Virus record (IMG/VR): IMGVR_UViG_3300010150_000185
Location: 1 to 23,198 of that record
Length of the DNA: 23,198 nt
From: a virus
Strand: one strand, 5' to 3'
Shown here: positions 11,981 through 20,793 of the stretch, piece after piece
Numbering within the stretch: position 1 is the first letter of the stretch
Layout: every line of letters begins with the position of its first letter
Translations under genes and position numbers: made by a program
Notes under the pieces: model-generated
The model's input: only the letters and a program-made list of their open reading frames with translations
Database searches by the model: none
What the model was told of the DNA's origin: nothing

Positions 11981-12952
11981 TCATTGTTTAAGGATTAAAT
12001 CAAGCGCATCCTCTACCCTTCCGGAGCGCCTCAGTTTCGATCTAGTTTGCTTAGTTGCTTGAGATTTGGATGCTGTTTTCTTGGCTCCAGCCTTTACTAC
12101 TCGCTTCGCCTTTGGCTTCGCTTTTCGCTCTGCTTGCTGTTTGCCAGACTTTAACTCCTGATACTTGATCGCGTCATGCAGGACTCGGATTGCCCGGTGA
12201 TCCATGACAGCCGCAATCTCTCCCGGCTCATACCCATAAATCTCTTGGCCCATCGTTACCAAACGGTCACGGGCCTGAGAGGCTTGATCGGGATTCGCAA
12301 ACTCAGGAACTAGAGTCTTCAGCGTCTCCATCTCTCGCTCTAAATAAGCGCGTTGGGCTTGCACAGTCGCTTGTGACTGTTGCTCTGCCAACTGCTGAAA
12401 CTCTGACATTTTGCCATCGTACTCAGCTTTGTCCTCATCGTACTTCAGCTTGGCTTCCATAAAACCTATGGGGTCAGACTCAAACTGCTCTCGATTTGGT
12501 TCACTTGGCGGTCGCGGCAGTCCGCTGTCAGAGACAGCCATCTGGTACGCTTCCGTTATTTTTTGACGCTCACCCATCAAGGCATGAAAGACTTCTTCGG
12601 CTTGCTTTTTAAGCTGGGCCGCATCCTGCATACCTTTTTGGACATACTTCTGACCGCTGTATCCTCGCTTGAGGTCTTCTATGCTTACCTGCTCTTCCGT
12701 TCCGTCAACTTTGACGGTGAATAATTCAGGGGCTTCGTCCTCCGCTTCTTCAGCGTCTTCGTATTCCTCTTCTACGTCTTCTTCACTATCATCACTGGCC
12801 TCGACTTCTTCAACTTCAGATTCCTCTTCGGCTTCTTCGGCGTCTGCCTCAGCGGCGACCTCTTCTACCTCTGGCTCCTCTGGTCTTAGTAATCCGGTCA
12901 GTGCAGATTCTATAGTCCCATCGAATGTCACTTCTTGGTCAGTCGTTTCCAC
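11981..12952 (-). CDS. Capsid scaffold / head assembly protein
   Basis: The 323-residue protein has the standard scaffold layout: a very acidic N-terminus (residues 25-75, runs of E, D and A), a helical coiled-coil middle (110-260, with a QQLAEQQSQATVQAQRAYL stretch), and a very basic C-terminus (about 265-310, repeats of K, A and R) that would bind the shell. It directs capsid assembly and is lost before DNA packaging. Its position between portal and major capsid is the normal one. The start is GTG at 12952, with AGAGG 9 bases upstream, overlapping the preceding gene by 25 bases. Confidence 0.85.
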   Translation of the reverse strand: METTDQEVTFDGTIESALTGLLRPEEPEVEEVAAEADAEEAEEESEVEEVEASDDSEEDVEEEYEDAEEAEDEAPELFTVKVDGTEEQVSIEDLKRGYSGQKYVQKGMQDAAQLKKQAEEVFHALMGERQKITEAYQMAVSDSGLPRPPSEPNREQFESDPIGFMEAKLKYDEDKAEYDGKMSEFQQLAEQQSQATVQAQRAYLEREMETLKTLVPEFANPDQASQARDRLVTMGQEIYGYEPGEIAAVMDHRAIRVLHDAIKYQELKSGKQQAERKAKPKAKRVVKAGAKKTASKSQATKQTRSKLRRSGRVEDALDLILKQ

Positions 12953-13194
12953 GGTGCTAAACCTCTCTCTTGTTGCTTATCAAAAATCGCCTCATCTGAA
13001 AGAATGGTGGACATCCGATCTTCGATCTTCTCCAGCGCACAAACAATGTGGTGCGCTTCCATCCGTTCCTCTTCTGAGGAGTGCGGATTAAGGAAGACAG
13101 TTACCTGCTCTCCCCTAACATCTTCAACAAGACCCTTAAATGTCTCATCGTCCCGCAGGCGTCTAATCCCTGCGGCTTTGTCTTTTATGTTCAT
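12928..13194 (-). CDS. Small phage protein between portal and scaffold
   Basis: An 88-residue charged protein (IRRLRDDETFKGLVEDVR, NPHSSEEERMEAHHIVCALEKIEDRM). Small proteins of this pattern often sit between portal and scaffold/capsid genes in podovirus-like phages, but I know no function. The ATG overlaps the portal stop (ATGA). The helical make-up suggests a head-assembly accessory. Confidence 0.75.
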   Translation of the reverse strand: MNIKDKAAGIRRLRDDETFKGLVEDVRGEQVTVFLNPHSSEEERMEAHHIVCALEKIEDRMSTILSDEAIFDKQQERGLAPWKRLTKK

Positions 13195-15281
13195 CTAGGC
13201 GCGTTCTGCATCTGCTTAATGCGCTCGACATCGACTGAAGTGCCGTACTTGCCAATAATCTCTGCGGCACTAACGAGCAGGTCTTGATCCATCTTGTCTC
13301 TAGCCAAATCATCGTCTGCCGCCGCCCTAGCGGAATCCAACTGCAACTTAAACTGATCTTTTTGCGCCTGCATTTGAATCTTAGCCATGTCAGTTTGCGC
13401 TTTGGCTTGAGTTTTCATTGTCTCAGCTTGCAGGTATGCCTGAGCCTGCGCGTCTTGCGGCTGTCCCTGCTGTTGCTGTGCCTGCTGGGCCTGCTGGGCA
13501 AGCATTTGCTCTCTCTGCTGATCCATCGGCATAAAGTAGCGGTTGGCGTTTCTAATTCCATTCAGTGCGAGCATGTCGGATAGCGTGTTCCTGATTTGAG
13601 TCAACGACACCATGCCATTCGATAGACCAAAATTTTGAATAATCTGCGTCTGAATCTGGAAAGCTGAAGACAGCGCCGCCAGCTTTTGCTCTTCGCGCCC
13701 AGTACCCAGCCCTACATTTACAGTAACGTCCATGCCCGTATTCCAAGAGCGGGGATCAATAGGCTGATAGTTCTGACCGGAGAGGCGCATCATCTGCTCC
13801 TCTTCTACGTTCTCTACCATCACCTTTAGCATCAGCTTAAACATCTGACGCATACCGCCTTCCGCTAGGTTGCGGGCCATGACTTCGATCTGACCAGCCT
13901 GCGCCTGTACGGTGGCGTTAACTGCCGCCGCTGTAGTCGACTGAAGCGCGTCAGGAGAAAGACCAGTAGACGCCTTGGTGACGCCTGTCTTGCCTTCAAT
14001 CTCTTGATCCATGTACTGGAGTGCCGTCAACGTCTGACCAGCGACAAACGGAACAGCCTGTGGGACTACGGCTCCTGTCTGTTTAACGCGGATGATGCCA
14101 CCAATTTCATTATTCAAAAGGTCTTGGATATTGACCGCCGAATCTAAGACTTCCAGACGCGGCGAATTGGTAAGGGCTACATTGTCGAGTACCCCTCGGA
14201 GCATCGCGGTAGAAGCATCCTGATCATTAATAATCAGGTCAGCAACTGACCGCCCGTAGAAGGTATGCGGCTCTGGATCTACTTCAAATACTGAAAACGG
14301 GATATGCCCACATGGCTCATATGAAAGCAGTTTGTAGCCATTACCGCCCATTAAGACTTTATGAGGTTGCGGGATGCCAGTGCCGTTAACATCTATATCC
14401 ATGTACACCTCAGTGACAGCAACAAGCCGCATTGAGGGGTCTTTAATATCCTCTTCTTGATAGTCTTCTTCATATCCTCTGCGCTCAAACTCCTCTACCT
14501 CGGAGAATGTGTCAGAGTGCTGAAGACCAGACAAGTCTTTAACCTCTTCATAGTCAAAGCCCATCTCAATAAGCTCACCAATCCGCATATCGGTGCGGTG
14601 CGCAACGCAGTACGCCTCCTCCAGACTGCGAGCGTTTCGGTCTACAAAAAACTCTTCTGGGGGTACTGACTCAATGCACAGCTTCCCCTCTTCGCGGGTC
14701 TTTGCCACCTTTAGGTTGTATGAAGCAGGCTCAACCTCTAGCCCGCTCATGGGGTCTAGCTGGGCCTCACCAACTATCTCCTGCTCAATGATCTCAATGT
14801 TGTCATCTTGCAGGATAATGCTGATTTCCATCTCGCTTACGTTTTGGAAATCGTAAACCTCTTGCTCTTCGTAAGTGTCCCAATACACCTTGGCGATGCC
14901 ACACTTCTTAACCATCGCATCGTGGAAGCAGTCATTGAGTACGCGGTAGCCGTTATGCTCATTGAACACATAGTGCATATATTCAGTGGCTTGCTCTGCC
15001 AGAGGCACATCCTCTGGCCCGCGAGGCACATACTCAACTGGCTTGTCGGTGGACAAAAACACCCGCATCAGCGAGGGCTTGATAGCTCGGACGGTATCGC
15101 GCACTTTTGTAGCGACAACCTTGGATCGCCCCTCCTCTTCGCCGATATCAACTTCACCGTCAAAATAACGCTGGGCCTTAATTCGGTCTTCGGCAATTTC
15201 TGACTCGACAAAATCTACCGCATCCGATACTGCATCACGGGCGATGGATTCAATCTCTAACTCAGTCATCGGCTTGAGCAT
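13191..15281 (-). CDS. Portal protein
   Basis: The 696-residue protein matches podovirus (P22-like) portal proteins in length and layout. The N-terminal part has RAIKPSLMRVF and the FNEHNGYRVLNDCFHDAM...GIAKVYWD region (approximately residues 110-138), the wing region is acidic, and the stem/crown region has TGVTKASTGLSPDALQSTTAAAVNA (about 437-461). The C-terminal 100 residues are Q/A-rich and helical (AQQAQQAQQQQGQ), as in the long barrel of P22-type portals. Twelve copies would form the DNA channel and packaging-motor seat. The ATG overlaps the upstream stop (TAATG). The terminase is not in the window. Confidence 0.88.
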   Translation of the reverse strand: MLKPMTELEIESIARDAVSDAVDFVESEIAEDRIKAQRYFDGEVDIGEEEGRSKVVATKVRDTVRAIKPSLMRVFLSTDKPVEYVPRGPEDVPLAEQATEYMHYVFNEHNGYRVLNDCFHDAMVKKCGIAKVYWDTYEEQEVYDFQNVSEMEISIILQDDNIEIIEQEIVGEAQLDPMSGLEVEPASYNLKVAKTREEGKLCIESVPPEEFFVDRNARSLEEAYCVAHRTDMRIGELIEMGFDYEEVKDLSGLQHSDTFSEVEEFERRGYEEDYQEEDIKDPSMRLVAVTEVYMDIDVNGTGIPQPHKVLMGGNGYKLLSYEPCGHIPFSVFEVDPEPHTFYGRSVADLIINDQDASTAMLRGVLDNVALTNSPRLEVLDSAVNIQDLLNNEIGGIIRVKQTGAVVPQAVPFVAGQTLTALQYMDQEIEGKTGVTKASTGLSPDALQSTTAAAVNATVQAQAGQIEVMARNLAEGGMRQMFKLMLKVMVENVEEEQMMRLSGQNYQPIDPRSWNTGMDVTVNVGLGTGREEQKLAALSSAFQIQTQIIQNFGLSNGMVSLTQIRNTLSDMLALNGIRNANRYFMPMDQQREQMLAQQAQQAQQQQGQPQDAQAQAYLQAETMKTQAKAQTDMAKIQMQAQKDQFKLQLDSARAAADDDLARDKMDQDLLVSAAEIIGKYGTSVDVERIKQMQNAPR

Positions 15282-16657
15282 TACTCACGGCCCTCTTCGA
15301 TTCTTTGTGCTGTTGGGCCTGCTTGAGATGCAACAATGCCTAGCAGGGTTCGCTTCTGATCACGAGAAAGCCCACGGTGCTGGTAGATAAGGCGAGCTAC
15401 TCTTTGCTTGTTAGCGGGACTGGCAAGCAATGACCCCGTGGCAATCAGCAAGCCAGCAAGTTGCTCAAGCGACTCTCCGCCTAATGCAACGCTCGCACCT
15501 GCGGCTGTACCTATTGTTTGCTTCAAGCCTATTGTCTGGTTCTGGCTCAACCTGTTAACGGCGCGGGTTAGTGCCTCTTCGGCAGTCAACAGCTTAGAAA
15601 TGTTTTTGCCAGTCGGCGCGTAATCGTCAACAGTTTCCCTAAGAGCCTCACGCGCACCAGATGCAACTTCTTCAGTGATCTGCTTGGCAATCGGTGGCTC
15701 GACGGTAGGCACACTGCTCCAGTTAATCTGCTTGTCTAGGTTTCTTCTAAGCTCCAGCACTTGGTTTGGCGTTAGCTCCCTTACAGGGCCAAGATCGCTC
15801 AACCAACTCATCGCGTAATCTTCTATGACTGCGGCGTGATCAGTTGCCAGAGGGTTTGTCTTAGGGTCACTCAACTGCTTGTGCAATCCCTTGAGCGGAA
15901 TCAACACATCATTGATGGGGATCATCTTGCCAGACTGCTCTGCGACATTTACCAGACGCTCAAGCTCATCAGTGTTGGTGTCAATAATCTTGGTTAGCTT
16001 CACCAACCCTTCAGGGGTCAGGGGAACCTGCTCCTGCAACAGAGTGTCGATAACTTCTGACCTTACGCGGCGGTCACCCATTCTTGTGTGAGGAGACGTT
16101 CCCATCTTCAGGCCCGTTTCATACTCAGACTCTGGGAATGAGCGGATGCCGGGGATGTTAGAAAGCGCACCTAATCCACCAGTCACTGCCGCTGATACTG
16201 GGTCTACACCCTCAGCAATATCACCTATTCTTCGCACTACCTCTGCGCCGCCAGCGACAGTCGGCATTTTCGCGCTGGTAGCCGCCAGCTTAGTAAGTTT
16301 GCCAAGAGTTTTTACGGGTAAGCCAATAAGGGAGAAATCACTGGCGAACCCAACCGGATCGGTGTACGCCGTTCTCAGTGCGCTGTAGGGGCTACCGTAT
16401 CTCTCATCATAAAACCCTTTAAGCGCCTCAAGCCCTTCTCCAGTAAACATCAGCTTCACGCCCTCAACCATGAGTTGCGGGTCTGTGAATACAGTCATCA
16501 AGTCTTTGCCATACTGGGCGGCAGACGGGCCTATGTTCCTCAAACTGCCTACGGTGGAGTATCGCTCTCGCGGCGCAGTGATTGCCAAGTTTGTTTTCGG
16601 TATAAACTCTACACCAAATTCTTGGTCAAGCTGGGCGATAAATTCAGCTTCAGTCAT
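15281..16657 (-). CDS. Probable internal virion (ejection) protein
   Basis: A 458-residue protein placed directly before the portal gene. The first 110 residues contain SLRNIGPSAAQYGKD, LMFTGEGLEALKGFY and SPYSALRTAYTDPVGFASD, a glycine/alanine-rich hydrophobic stretch (115-175) follows, then a helical region with ELRRNLDKQINW, a DDYAPTGKNISKLLTAEEAL segment and NRLSQNQTIGL (approximately 315-385). This last region is found in internal virion proteins of podovirus-like phages. The alanine/glycine stretches near 390-410 may insert into membranes during ejection. No lytic transglycosylase motif is seen. The role is inferred from composition and position. Confidence 0.6.
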   Translation of the reverse strand: MTEAEFIAQLDQEFGVEFIPKTNLAITAPRERYSTVGSLRNIGPSAAQYGKDLMTVFTDPQLMVEGVKLMFTGEGLEALKGFYDERYGSPYSALRTAYTDPVGFASDFSLIGLPVKTLGKLTKLAATSAKMPTVAGGAEVVRRIGDIAEGVDPVSAAVTGGLGALSNIPGIRSFPESEYETGLKMGTSPHTRMGDRRVRSEVIDTLLQEQVPLTPEGLVKLTKIIDTNTDELERLVNVAEQSGKMIPINDVLIPLKGLHKQLSDPKTNPLATDHAAVIEDYAMSWLSDLGPVRELTPNQVLELRRNLDKQINWSSVPTVEPPIAKQITEEVASGAREALRETVDDYAPTGKNISKLLTAEEALTRAVNRLSQNQTIGLKQTIGTAAGASVALGGESLEQLAGLLIATGSLLASPANKQRVARLIYQHRGLSRDQKRTLLGIVASQAGPTAQRIEEGRE

Positions 16658-17913
16658 TATCGTTCTCTGCTGTTGTACGCATCAGCGTACTGCTGTGCCG
16701 CCTCTGGCGTTGGGAGAGGTTTTTGCTCGCCACTCGGAAGAGTTACAACATTGCCGCTAACCGTAGCCTGCTTTGCTTGCGGCTTGGTGTAAACCGGAGC
16801 CTCTACTGGCTGAAAGTTTCGCAGTCCCATGTCTTGAAGGTAATTGTAATTCCCTGACTGTAGGTTTGTGTTGTACTGATCAATCCCCCTGACAAGCGCC
16901 TTTCTTCTAATGTCAGTCAACTTGCGGATTGCCTCTGGTGTCATGGAGGTTGTACCAGTCATAACTGAGCGCAGGAACTCTCGCTCTGCTGGCGTATCCA
17001 AACCTCTCGCACCAATTCCCAGCGCGGCGATAGCGTCAAACACATCTGAACCCAGAAGCGCGTTAAGAAGCTGGGTATCTGTTGCTTGCCGGGCGGCTTC
17101 CTTGTCATTACCAAAGAAGTCCATAGCGCGAGCCATCTGCAACCTAAACTGATCAAACATACCAGTAATAGGCTGGCCTGAATCTAGCACTCGGTACACT
17201 TCATCCAAGTCTCGGATGCTTCCGACAGCTTTCTGGGCGGCTTCGATTTGCTTGTAGTCTTGCTCTGCAAACAGCCTGCCTGCCGCACCGTACATTGCCG
17301 CCTTACCCTTGTCGCCAATGTCAATGGTTGTCCCGCCAGAAGACAGAACACGATCTACGGCTTCTTCCATTGAAAGATTTGCATTAGACCCTCTAAGAAG
17401 CAATACCTTTTCCATGAAAGCAGATGGCTTTTGTGGCGCTCTAAACTGCGCGCCAATAGCGCCTTGAGTAAGCGCGGCGGCGAGCCGTGGTGACTTGATA
17501 AGTTGCGCGGCCTGAGATTCGTCAATTACCCCCTGACCTACTAGGTAATCAACATACTGCTTAGTCTCTTTTTCTGATGTTCGGCGCTTTCTAGACTCCG
17601 CAAGGTTAGCCATAGCCAACTGACTCATCGGGCCTTGCCCGCGCATTGTCATTCCGCCAAATCCAACAGCAAGCGTATTTGCTAGATCCGCCATCGATTG
17701 CCGGTCAGAAAAGAAATTACCCAAGCCGCTCATAAGACCTTGCGGCTCTTGCTGTGGTGCAATGTAATCAGGCGTAGCTGTTGTAATCGGCGCAGGCGTC
17801 ATTCTAGGGCGGACTGCCGAACCCATCGCGGCCCCCGGTACGCCAGAGGGTGCAGGAGCCATTGGGTTCATGCCAATTCCGAGCAAGCCGGGGTATTTCG
17901 GGTATCCCATCAT
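16657..17913 (-). CDS. Probable virion structural / ejection protein
   Basis: A 418-residue protein. The N-terminal 65 residues are proline-, glycine- and methionine-rich and probably disordered. Residues 65-125 hold LGNFFSDRQSMADLANTLAVG and SQLAMANLAESRKRRT, and the central and C-terminal parts are helical (QKAVGSIRDLDEVYRVLDSG, ALGIGARGLDTPAEREFLRS). No catalytic motif. It lies in the block of low-complexity virion proteins before the portal gene and overlaps the next start as TAATG, so a head-internal or ejected protein is likely. AAGG stands 9 bases before the first of two ATG codons. Confidence 0.55.
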   Translation of the reverse strand: MMGYPKYPGLLGIGMNPMAPAPSGVPGAAMGSAVRPRMTPAPITTATPDYIAPQQEPQGLMSGLGNFFSDRQSMADLANTLAVGFGGMTMRGQGPMSQLAMANLAESRKRRTSEKETKQYVDYLVGQGVIDESQAAQLIKSPRLAAALTQGAIGAQFRAPQKPSAFMEKVLLLRGSNANLSMEEAVDRVLSSGGTTIDIGDKGKAAMYGAAGRLFAEQDYKQIEAAQKAVGSIRDLDEVYRVLDSGQPITGMFDQFRLQMARAMDFFGNDKEAARQATDTQLLNALLGSDVFDAIAALGIGARGLDTPAEREFLRSVMTGTTSMTPEAIRKLTDIRRKALVRGIDQYNTNLQSGNYNYLQDMGLRNFQPVEAPVYTKPQAKQATVSGNVVTLPSGEQKPLPTPEAAQQYADAYNSRER

Positions 17914-17914
17914 C

Positions 17915-19228
17915 TTAAAATACCTTGCTGTAGTCTACGCGGAGGTAGCCGTCATCGCCCCTAACTACGGCATCAGGCTTATGCTTTTTCAGTTCTTGAG
18001 CAATTACACCAAATGTCGGATGACTCGCAAAGCCGCCGCGTTTAGCTTTGTCATTCCAATCCCATGTGTACAGATTGATTCCGTCTGGCGTCTTTCCTGC
18101 TGGCTTAATGTTTTCCTTTAGGGCTATATCGGAGCCAGACATTAGGTATGACCCTAGCACTCCCGCACCAAGTCCAAGGTAATCAAACAATCCCGGCTGA
18201 GATGTTGATGTCTGCCCAGTAACGCCGGGGTACATTCCGCCAAGAGAGCCAAGGATGCCAAGGATGTCATTTGGCCTGTCAGTAAAGCCTTGGAACAGAC
18301 CCTGAGCGGCGTCCATAATCGCTTGCTGTTGTGCCTGCTGTTGTGCACCAACTTGAGCCATGCCGCCTTGCATTGCCTGACCCTGACCAAAGCCAAGGTT
18401 TGACAAGTTACCCAACTGCTGTGCCGCGCTAAGTCCAAGCCCCGCTCCAGATAGTTGCGCCTGCTGATTGGCAAGCTGGGCTTTCAGCGCCATTGACGCA
18501 TCCTGCTGTTGCAGTCCCATGCCTTGCAGGTACGCACCTTGGTTTGCCATTTGAGCTTGCAAGTCTGCCTGATTCTTTGCCTGCAACTGGTTGCCGTAAA
18601 ACTGTTTTGCCTGCGCCTGCGCTTGCTGGTTTGCCAGTTGCGACTGCAAGTCTTGCGCCGCGCTAAACTCCCCGGCCCGGTTCAATGCCGAAATGTCCGA
18701 CAGTGCGGCCTGCTGTGCGTTTTGGTATCCCTGTTGGCGCAATTGCGAGGTTACGTTCCCCACATTCTGCATGTAGTCCTTTGCTGTCTGCGCCTCCATT
18801 AGCGCATGACGCGAGCCACCAAATGCGCCTGCCGCGCCCGCCTGTGCAGAAGCAAGATTCTGTTGCATCTGCTGGGCATCACTAAGATCGCGGGTGACGT
18901 TACCAATTACTTGGCTTTCATACGGGTTCATATACGGGGATAAGTCTGTGCCAGCCAACTGCGCCGCATCATACCCCTGACCAGAAACATTCATTGGCGT
19001 ATATTTATAGGCGTTATAGTTTTGTTTGATTTGAGGAGTTTGCAACCCATAAGTTGGGAGGCCGCTACTATAGTTAACTCTCATTGGCTGATAGCCAAGA
19101 TACTGGGCGGTTCCCTGACCAGCCTGATTTAGCGCATTTGCAGACGCGCCAAAAATTCCGCCTTGGTTGTAATTAAAAGGCTGTCCAGTATTGTTTATTG
19201 GAAAAGCGTGTCCGCCACCTGAACTCAT
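17915..19228 (-). CDS. Q/A-rich virion protein with C-terminal Peptidase_S74 chaperone domain
   Basis: The 437-residue protein has three parts. Residues 1-110 are glycine/asparagine/tyrosine-rich and end in DLSPYMNPYESQVIGNV. Residues 110-310 are glutamine/alanine-rich and helical, with the AGAFGGSRHALMEAQ segment (132-146) common in phage ejection-type proteins. Residues 366-437 are a Peptidase_S74 domain: SDIALKENI, GINLYTWDW, FGVIAQEL, HKPDAV and GYLRVDY. In tail fibres this domain trimerises the protein and cuts itself off. Here the usual SDIRLKENI has alanine at the arginine position. The ATG overlaps the previous stop (ATGA). A virion role is firm; the stage is not. Confidence 0.75.
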   Translation of the reverse strand: MSSGGGHAFPINNTGQPFNYNQGGIFGASANALNQAGQGTAQYLGYQPMRVNYSSGLPTYGLQTPQIKQNYNAYKYTPMNVSGQGYDAAQLAGTDLSPYMNPYESQVIGNVTRDLSDAQQMQQNLASAQAGAAGAFGGSRHALMEAQTAKDYMQNVGNVTSQLRQQGYQNAQQAALSDISALNRAGEFSAAQDLQSQLANQQAQAQAKQFYGNQLQAKNQADLQAQMANQGAYLQGMGLQQQDASMALKAQLANQQAQLSGAGLGLSAAQQLGNLSNLGFGQGQAMQGGMAQVGAQQQAQQQAIMDAAQGLFQGFTDRPNDILGILGSLGGMYPGVTGQTSTSQPGLFDYLGLGAGVLGSYLMSGSDIALKENIKPAGKTPDGINLYTWDWNDKAKRGGFASHPTFGVIAQELKKHKPDAVVRGDDGYLRVDYSKVF

Positions 19229-19500
19229 CGTATAAACCTCATTAAGCCCATCGGCAACGCGGGCGCTGGCCTACGGTAGATTCCTCGTGGAGAGCCACCT
19301 TGAGGTGCTTGAGGAAACTGAGGCATTTGAATTTCTGGATTAGTCGGCGGAAGCATCATGGAGGGAGGGCCACCCATCTGCATCCCCGGCATCTGCATAT
19401 TCTGCATTGGCATTACGTTGTAAGGCGTCTGCATGGGCATAGCCTGCCCCACTTGAGGATTAAAGCCCTGCGGCACACCGCCGCCTTTTCCACCCATCAT
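19225..19500 (-). CDS. Low-complexity M/P/Q-rich virion-associated protein
   Basis: The 91-residue product starts MMGGKGGGVPQGF and is then dominated by methionine, proline, glutamine and glycine (MPMQTPYNVMPMQNMQMPG), ending in a short basic stretch (GIYRRPAPALPMGLMRFIR). It is coupled to both neighbours by ATGA overlaps. The GGKGG opening is shared with the previous gene product. There is no fold to predict; it may act as a flexible linker or filler inside the virion, or be the remains of a longer protein that has been split. Confidence 0.65.
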   Translation of the reverse strand: MMGGKGGGVPQGFNPQVGQAMPMQTPYNVMPMQNMQMPGMQMGGPPSMMLPPTNPEIQMPQFPQAPQGGSPRGIYRRPAPALPMGLMRFIR

Positions 19501-20117
19501 GATAAGAAACCTCCGCGCATATATCGCCGTGGGTCAATGCCAAAGTACTGGTATGGATTAACCGCCCCGCCGTAAGGTGTATTTGCGTAAACATTGCCCA
19601 AATAATCACCGTAGCCCTCTGTCTCTGGGTCTAACGGATTGCCGTCTTCATCGGTAATGTTGAAAAACTTTTCTTGCAGATTCTCCGGAAGGTATTCCAT
19701 CTGCGGATAGTAGTAAGGCAGGTCTTGGTCTGGGCCTACAGGGAATAGAGAGCGGTACGTTTCCATGTAGTTAGGCGCAATCTCCTCAAGCGCCGCCAAG
19801 CTACGCATATACGTTTCCATTCCGGTATGACCAGCAAGCCCGTCTTCTTGCACATAGTCTGGGGTGACCATGCCTCCAGCTACCAATTCGCCAGCAGTGC
19901 CGGGGGCTATCAATCCGTAGGATTCCGCGCCTTTAGCCGCTGACATCATTGCCGCTTCTTGCATTGGGTTAAATGCCGCAACCTTCGGCCCTGCGTAAGG
20001 AGCGTATGGCATACCCGCTACGGTCTTGGCGGCATTGCGGTACATTGCAATGTCTTGAGCCTGACCGGGAAACAAGTCAACCTTACTGCTCTGTGATCCG
20101 CCTTTTCCGCCTGACAT
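19497..20117 (-). CDS. Virion protein of the GGKGG type
   Basis: The 206-residue protein opens MSGGKGGSQSSKVDLFPGQ, then has PYAPYAGPKVAAFNPMQEAAM (about residues 37-57), a pattern that in other phages begins a larger virion protein (YxPYTGxRVAxFTPxQ). The remainder is acidic and tyrosine/proline-rich (YYYPQMEYLPENLQEKFFN) and ends in a glycine/arginine tail. No enzyme motif. It is the first of three consecutive low-complexity structural genes. A head-internal or tail-tube role is inferred from context. Confidence 0.65.
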   Translation of the reverse strand: MSGGKGGSQSSKVDLFPGQAQDIAMYRNAAKTVAGMPYAPYAGPKVAAFNPMQEAAMMSAAKGAESYGLIAPGTAGELVAGGMVTPDYVQEDGLAGHTGMETYMRSLAALEEIAPNYMETYRSLFPVGPDQDLPYYYPQMEYLPENLQEKFFNITDEDGNPLDPETEGYGDYLGNVYANTPYGGAVNPYQYFGIDPRRYMRGGFLS

Positions 20118-20118
20118 A

Positions 20119-20487
20119 TTAAATATCTCTCACTAATGACCTGTACTGTTCTTTCCAGCCGTGACTTTTAAGTTCTCTAGCCCAGCCTGCGCGACCACAT
20201 ATCGTCATGCCGTCACACCCCAATTGTTTTGCAAACTCGCTTGCAGACTCATTCATTTCTACAATCGTGTCCTTGTTTCCCCCAGCCAAAAAAACGTGCA
20301 GTACTTTTTTCTTCGGATAGGTGATAACTTCTGTCACCGCACACGCATCATCAGCGGGCCAAAACTGCATATACCCAGACGATACGGCCTCGTAAATATC
20401 GCTAAAATCGTGCGTTTCCCCGCCGTGTTTTAAAGCCGCCTCTATCCACTCGCGGCAACGCTCCATCTCTTCACGTAAACCTTCCAT
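20119..20487 (-). CDS. Conserved phage protein, possibly acetyltransferase-like fold
   Basis: The 122-residue protein matches a small family common in structural regions of podovirus-like phages: ERCREWIEAALKHGG, SGYMQFWPADDACAVTEV, KKKVLHVFLAGG (58-70 region), then CDGMTICGRAGWARELKSHGW. The order of helix, strands, a GG turn and the final GRxGWxRxLxxxGW segment resembles a reduced GNAT fold, but the cofactor motif is not clear. GGTGG is 6 bases before the ATG. Recognised as a family; function unknown. Confidence 0.7.
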   Translation of the reverse strand: MEGLREEMERCREWIEAALKHGGETHDFSDIYEAVSSGYMQFWPADDACAVTEVITYPKKKVLHVFLAGGNKDTIVEMNESASEFAKQLGCDGMTICGRAGWARELKSHGWKEQYRSLVRDI

Positions 20488-20499
20488 ATTATACCACCG

Positions 20500-20793
20500 C
20501 TACGGGACTACTTTTAGAAACCCGTTATCAATGTATAAATCGCCAGAAGTTAGACCAGATGAGCTATTTGGTAAAGTATTCCCCTTAGCCAGCACCACCT
20601 CTACAAACTCATTGCTCTTGGTTACTACTGGCACAGCGGATGAAGAATCCCAAGCAAACCTGCCGTCCTCATTCGCCGTATCGTACTGCGTCTTAAAGTT
20701 GATTTTTGGCTTTACCCTCATTAGGTAGTCAGCCAAGTCTTCGGCCCACGATTGATTGTCGCCTGCGTAAGGAGGAGGAGTCTCGCCGCTCAT
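20500..20793 (-). CDS. Small virion-region protein
   Basis: A 97-residue protein with a disordered start (MSGETPPPYAGDN), a helix (WAEDLADYLMRV) and a C-terminal beta-rich part (GRFAWDSSSAVPVVTK, FVEVVLAKG, GDLYIDNGFLKVV). The AWD and DLYI..G.L segments resemble small beta repeats found on phage fibres and tail tips. The ATG overlaps the upstream stop (ATGA). Probably a minor structural protein; no named family. Confidence 0.65.
   Translation of the reverse strand: MSGETPPPYAGDNQSWAEDLADYLMRVKPKINFKTQYDTANEDGRFAWDSSSAVPVVTKSNEFVEVVLAKGNTLPNSSSGLTSGDLYIDNGFLKVVP

Noticed and set aside
12669-13091. Serine-rich plus-strand frame
   Set aside because: It is the complement of the glutamate/aspartate-rich scaffold N-terminus; the S-runs are an artefact of GAA/GAG-rich coding sequence.
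13436-13520. CAG/CTG-rich repeat-like tract
   Set aside because: It encodes the Q/A-rich C-terminal barrel of the portal protein, normal for P22-like portals, and is not a separate repeat element.
20488-20496. Extended -10 promoter motif (TGGTATAAT) on the minus strand before the 20119-20487 gene
   Set aside because: It overlaps the RBS of that gene, would start RNA inside the coding sequence, and has no -35 box at a good distance.
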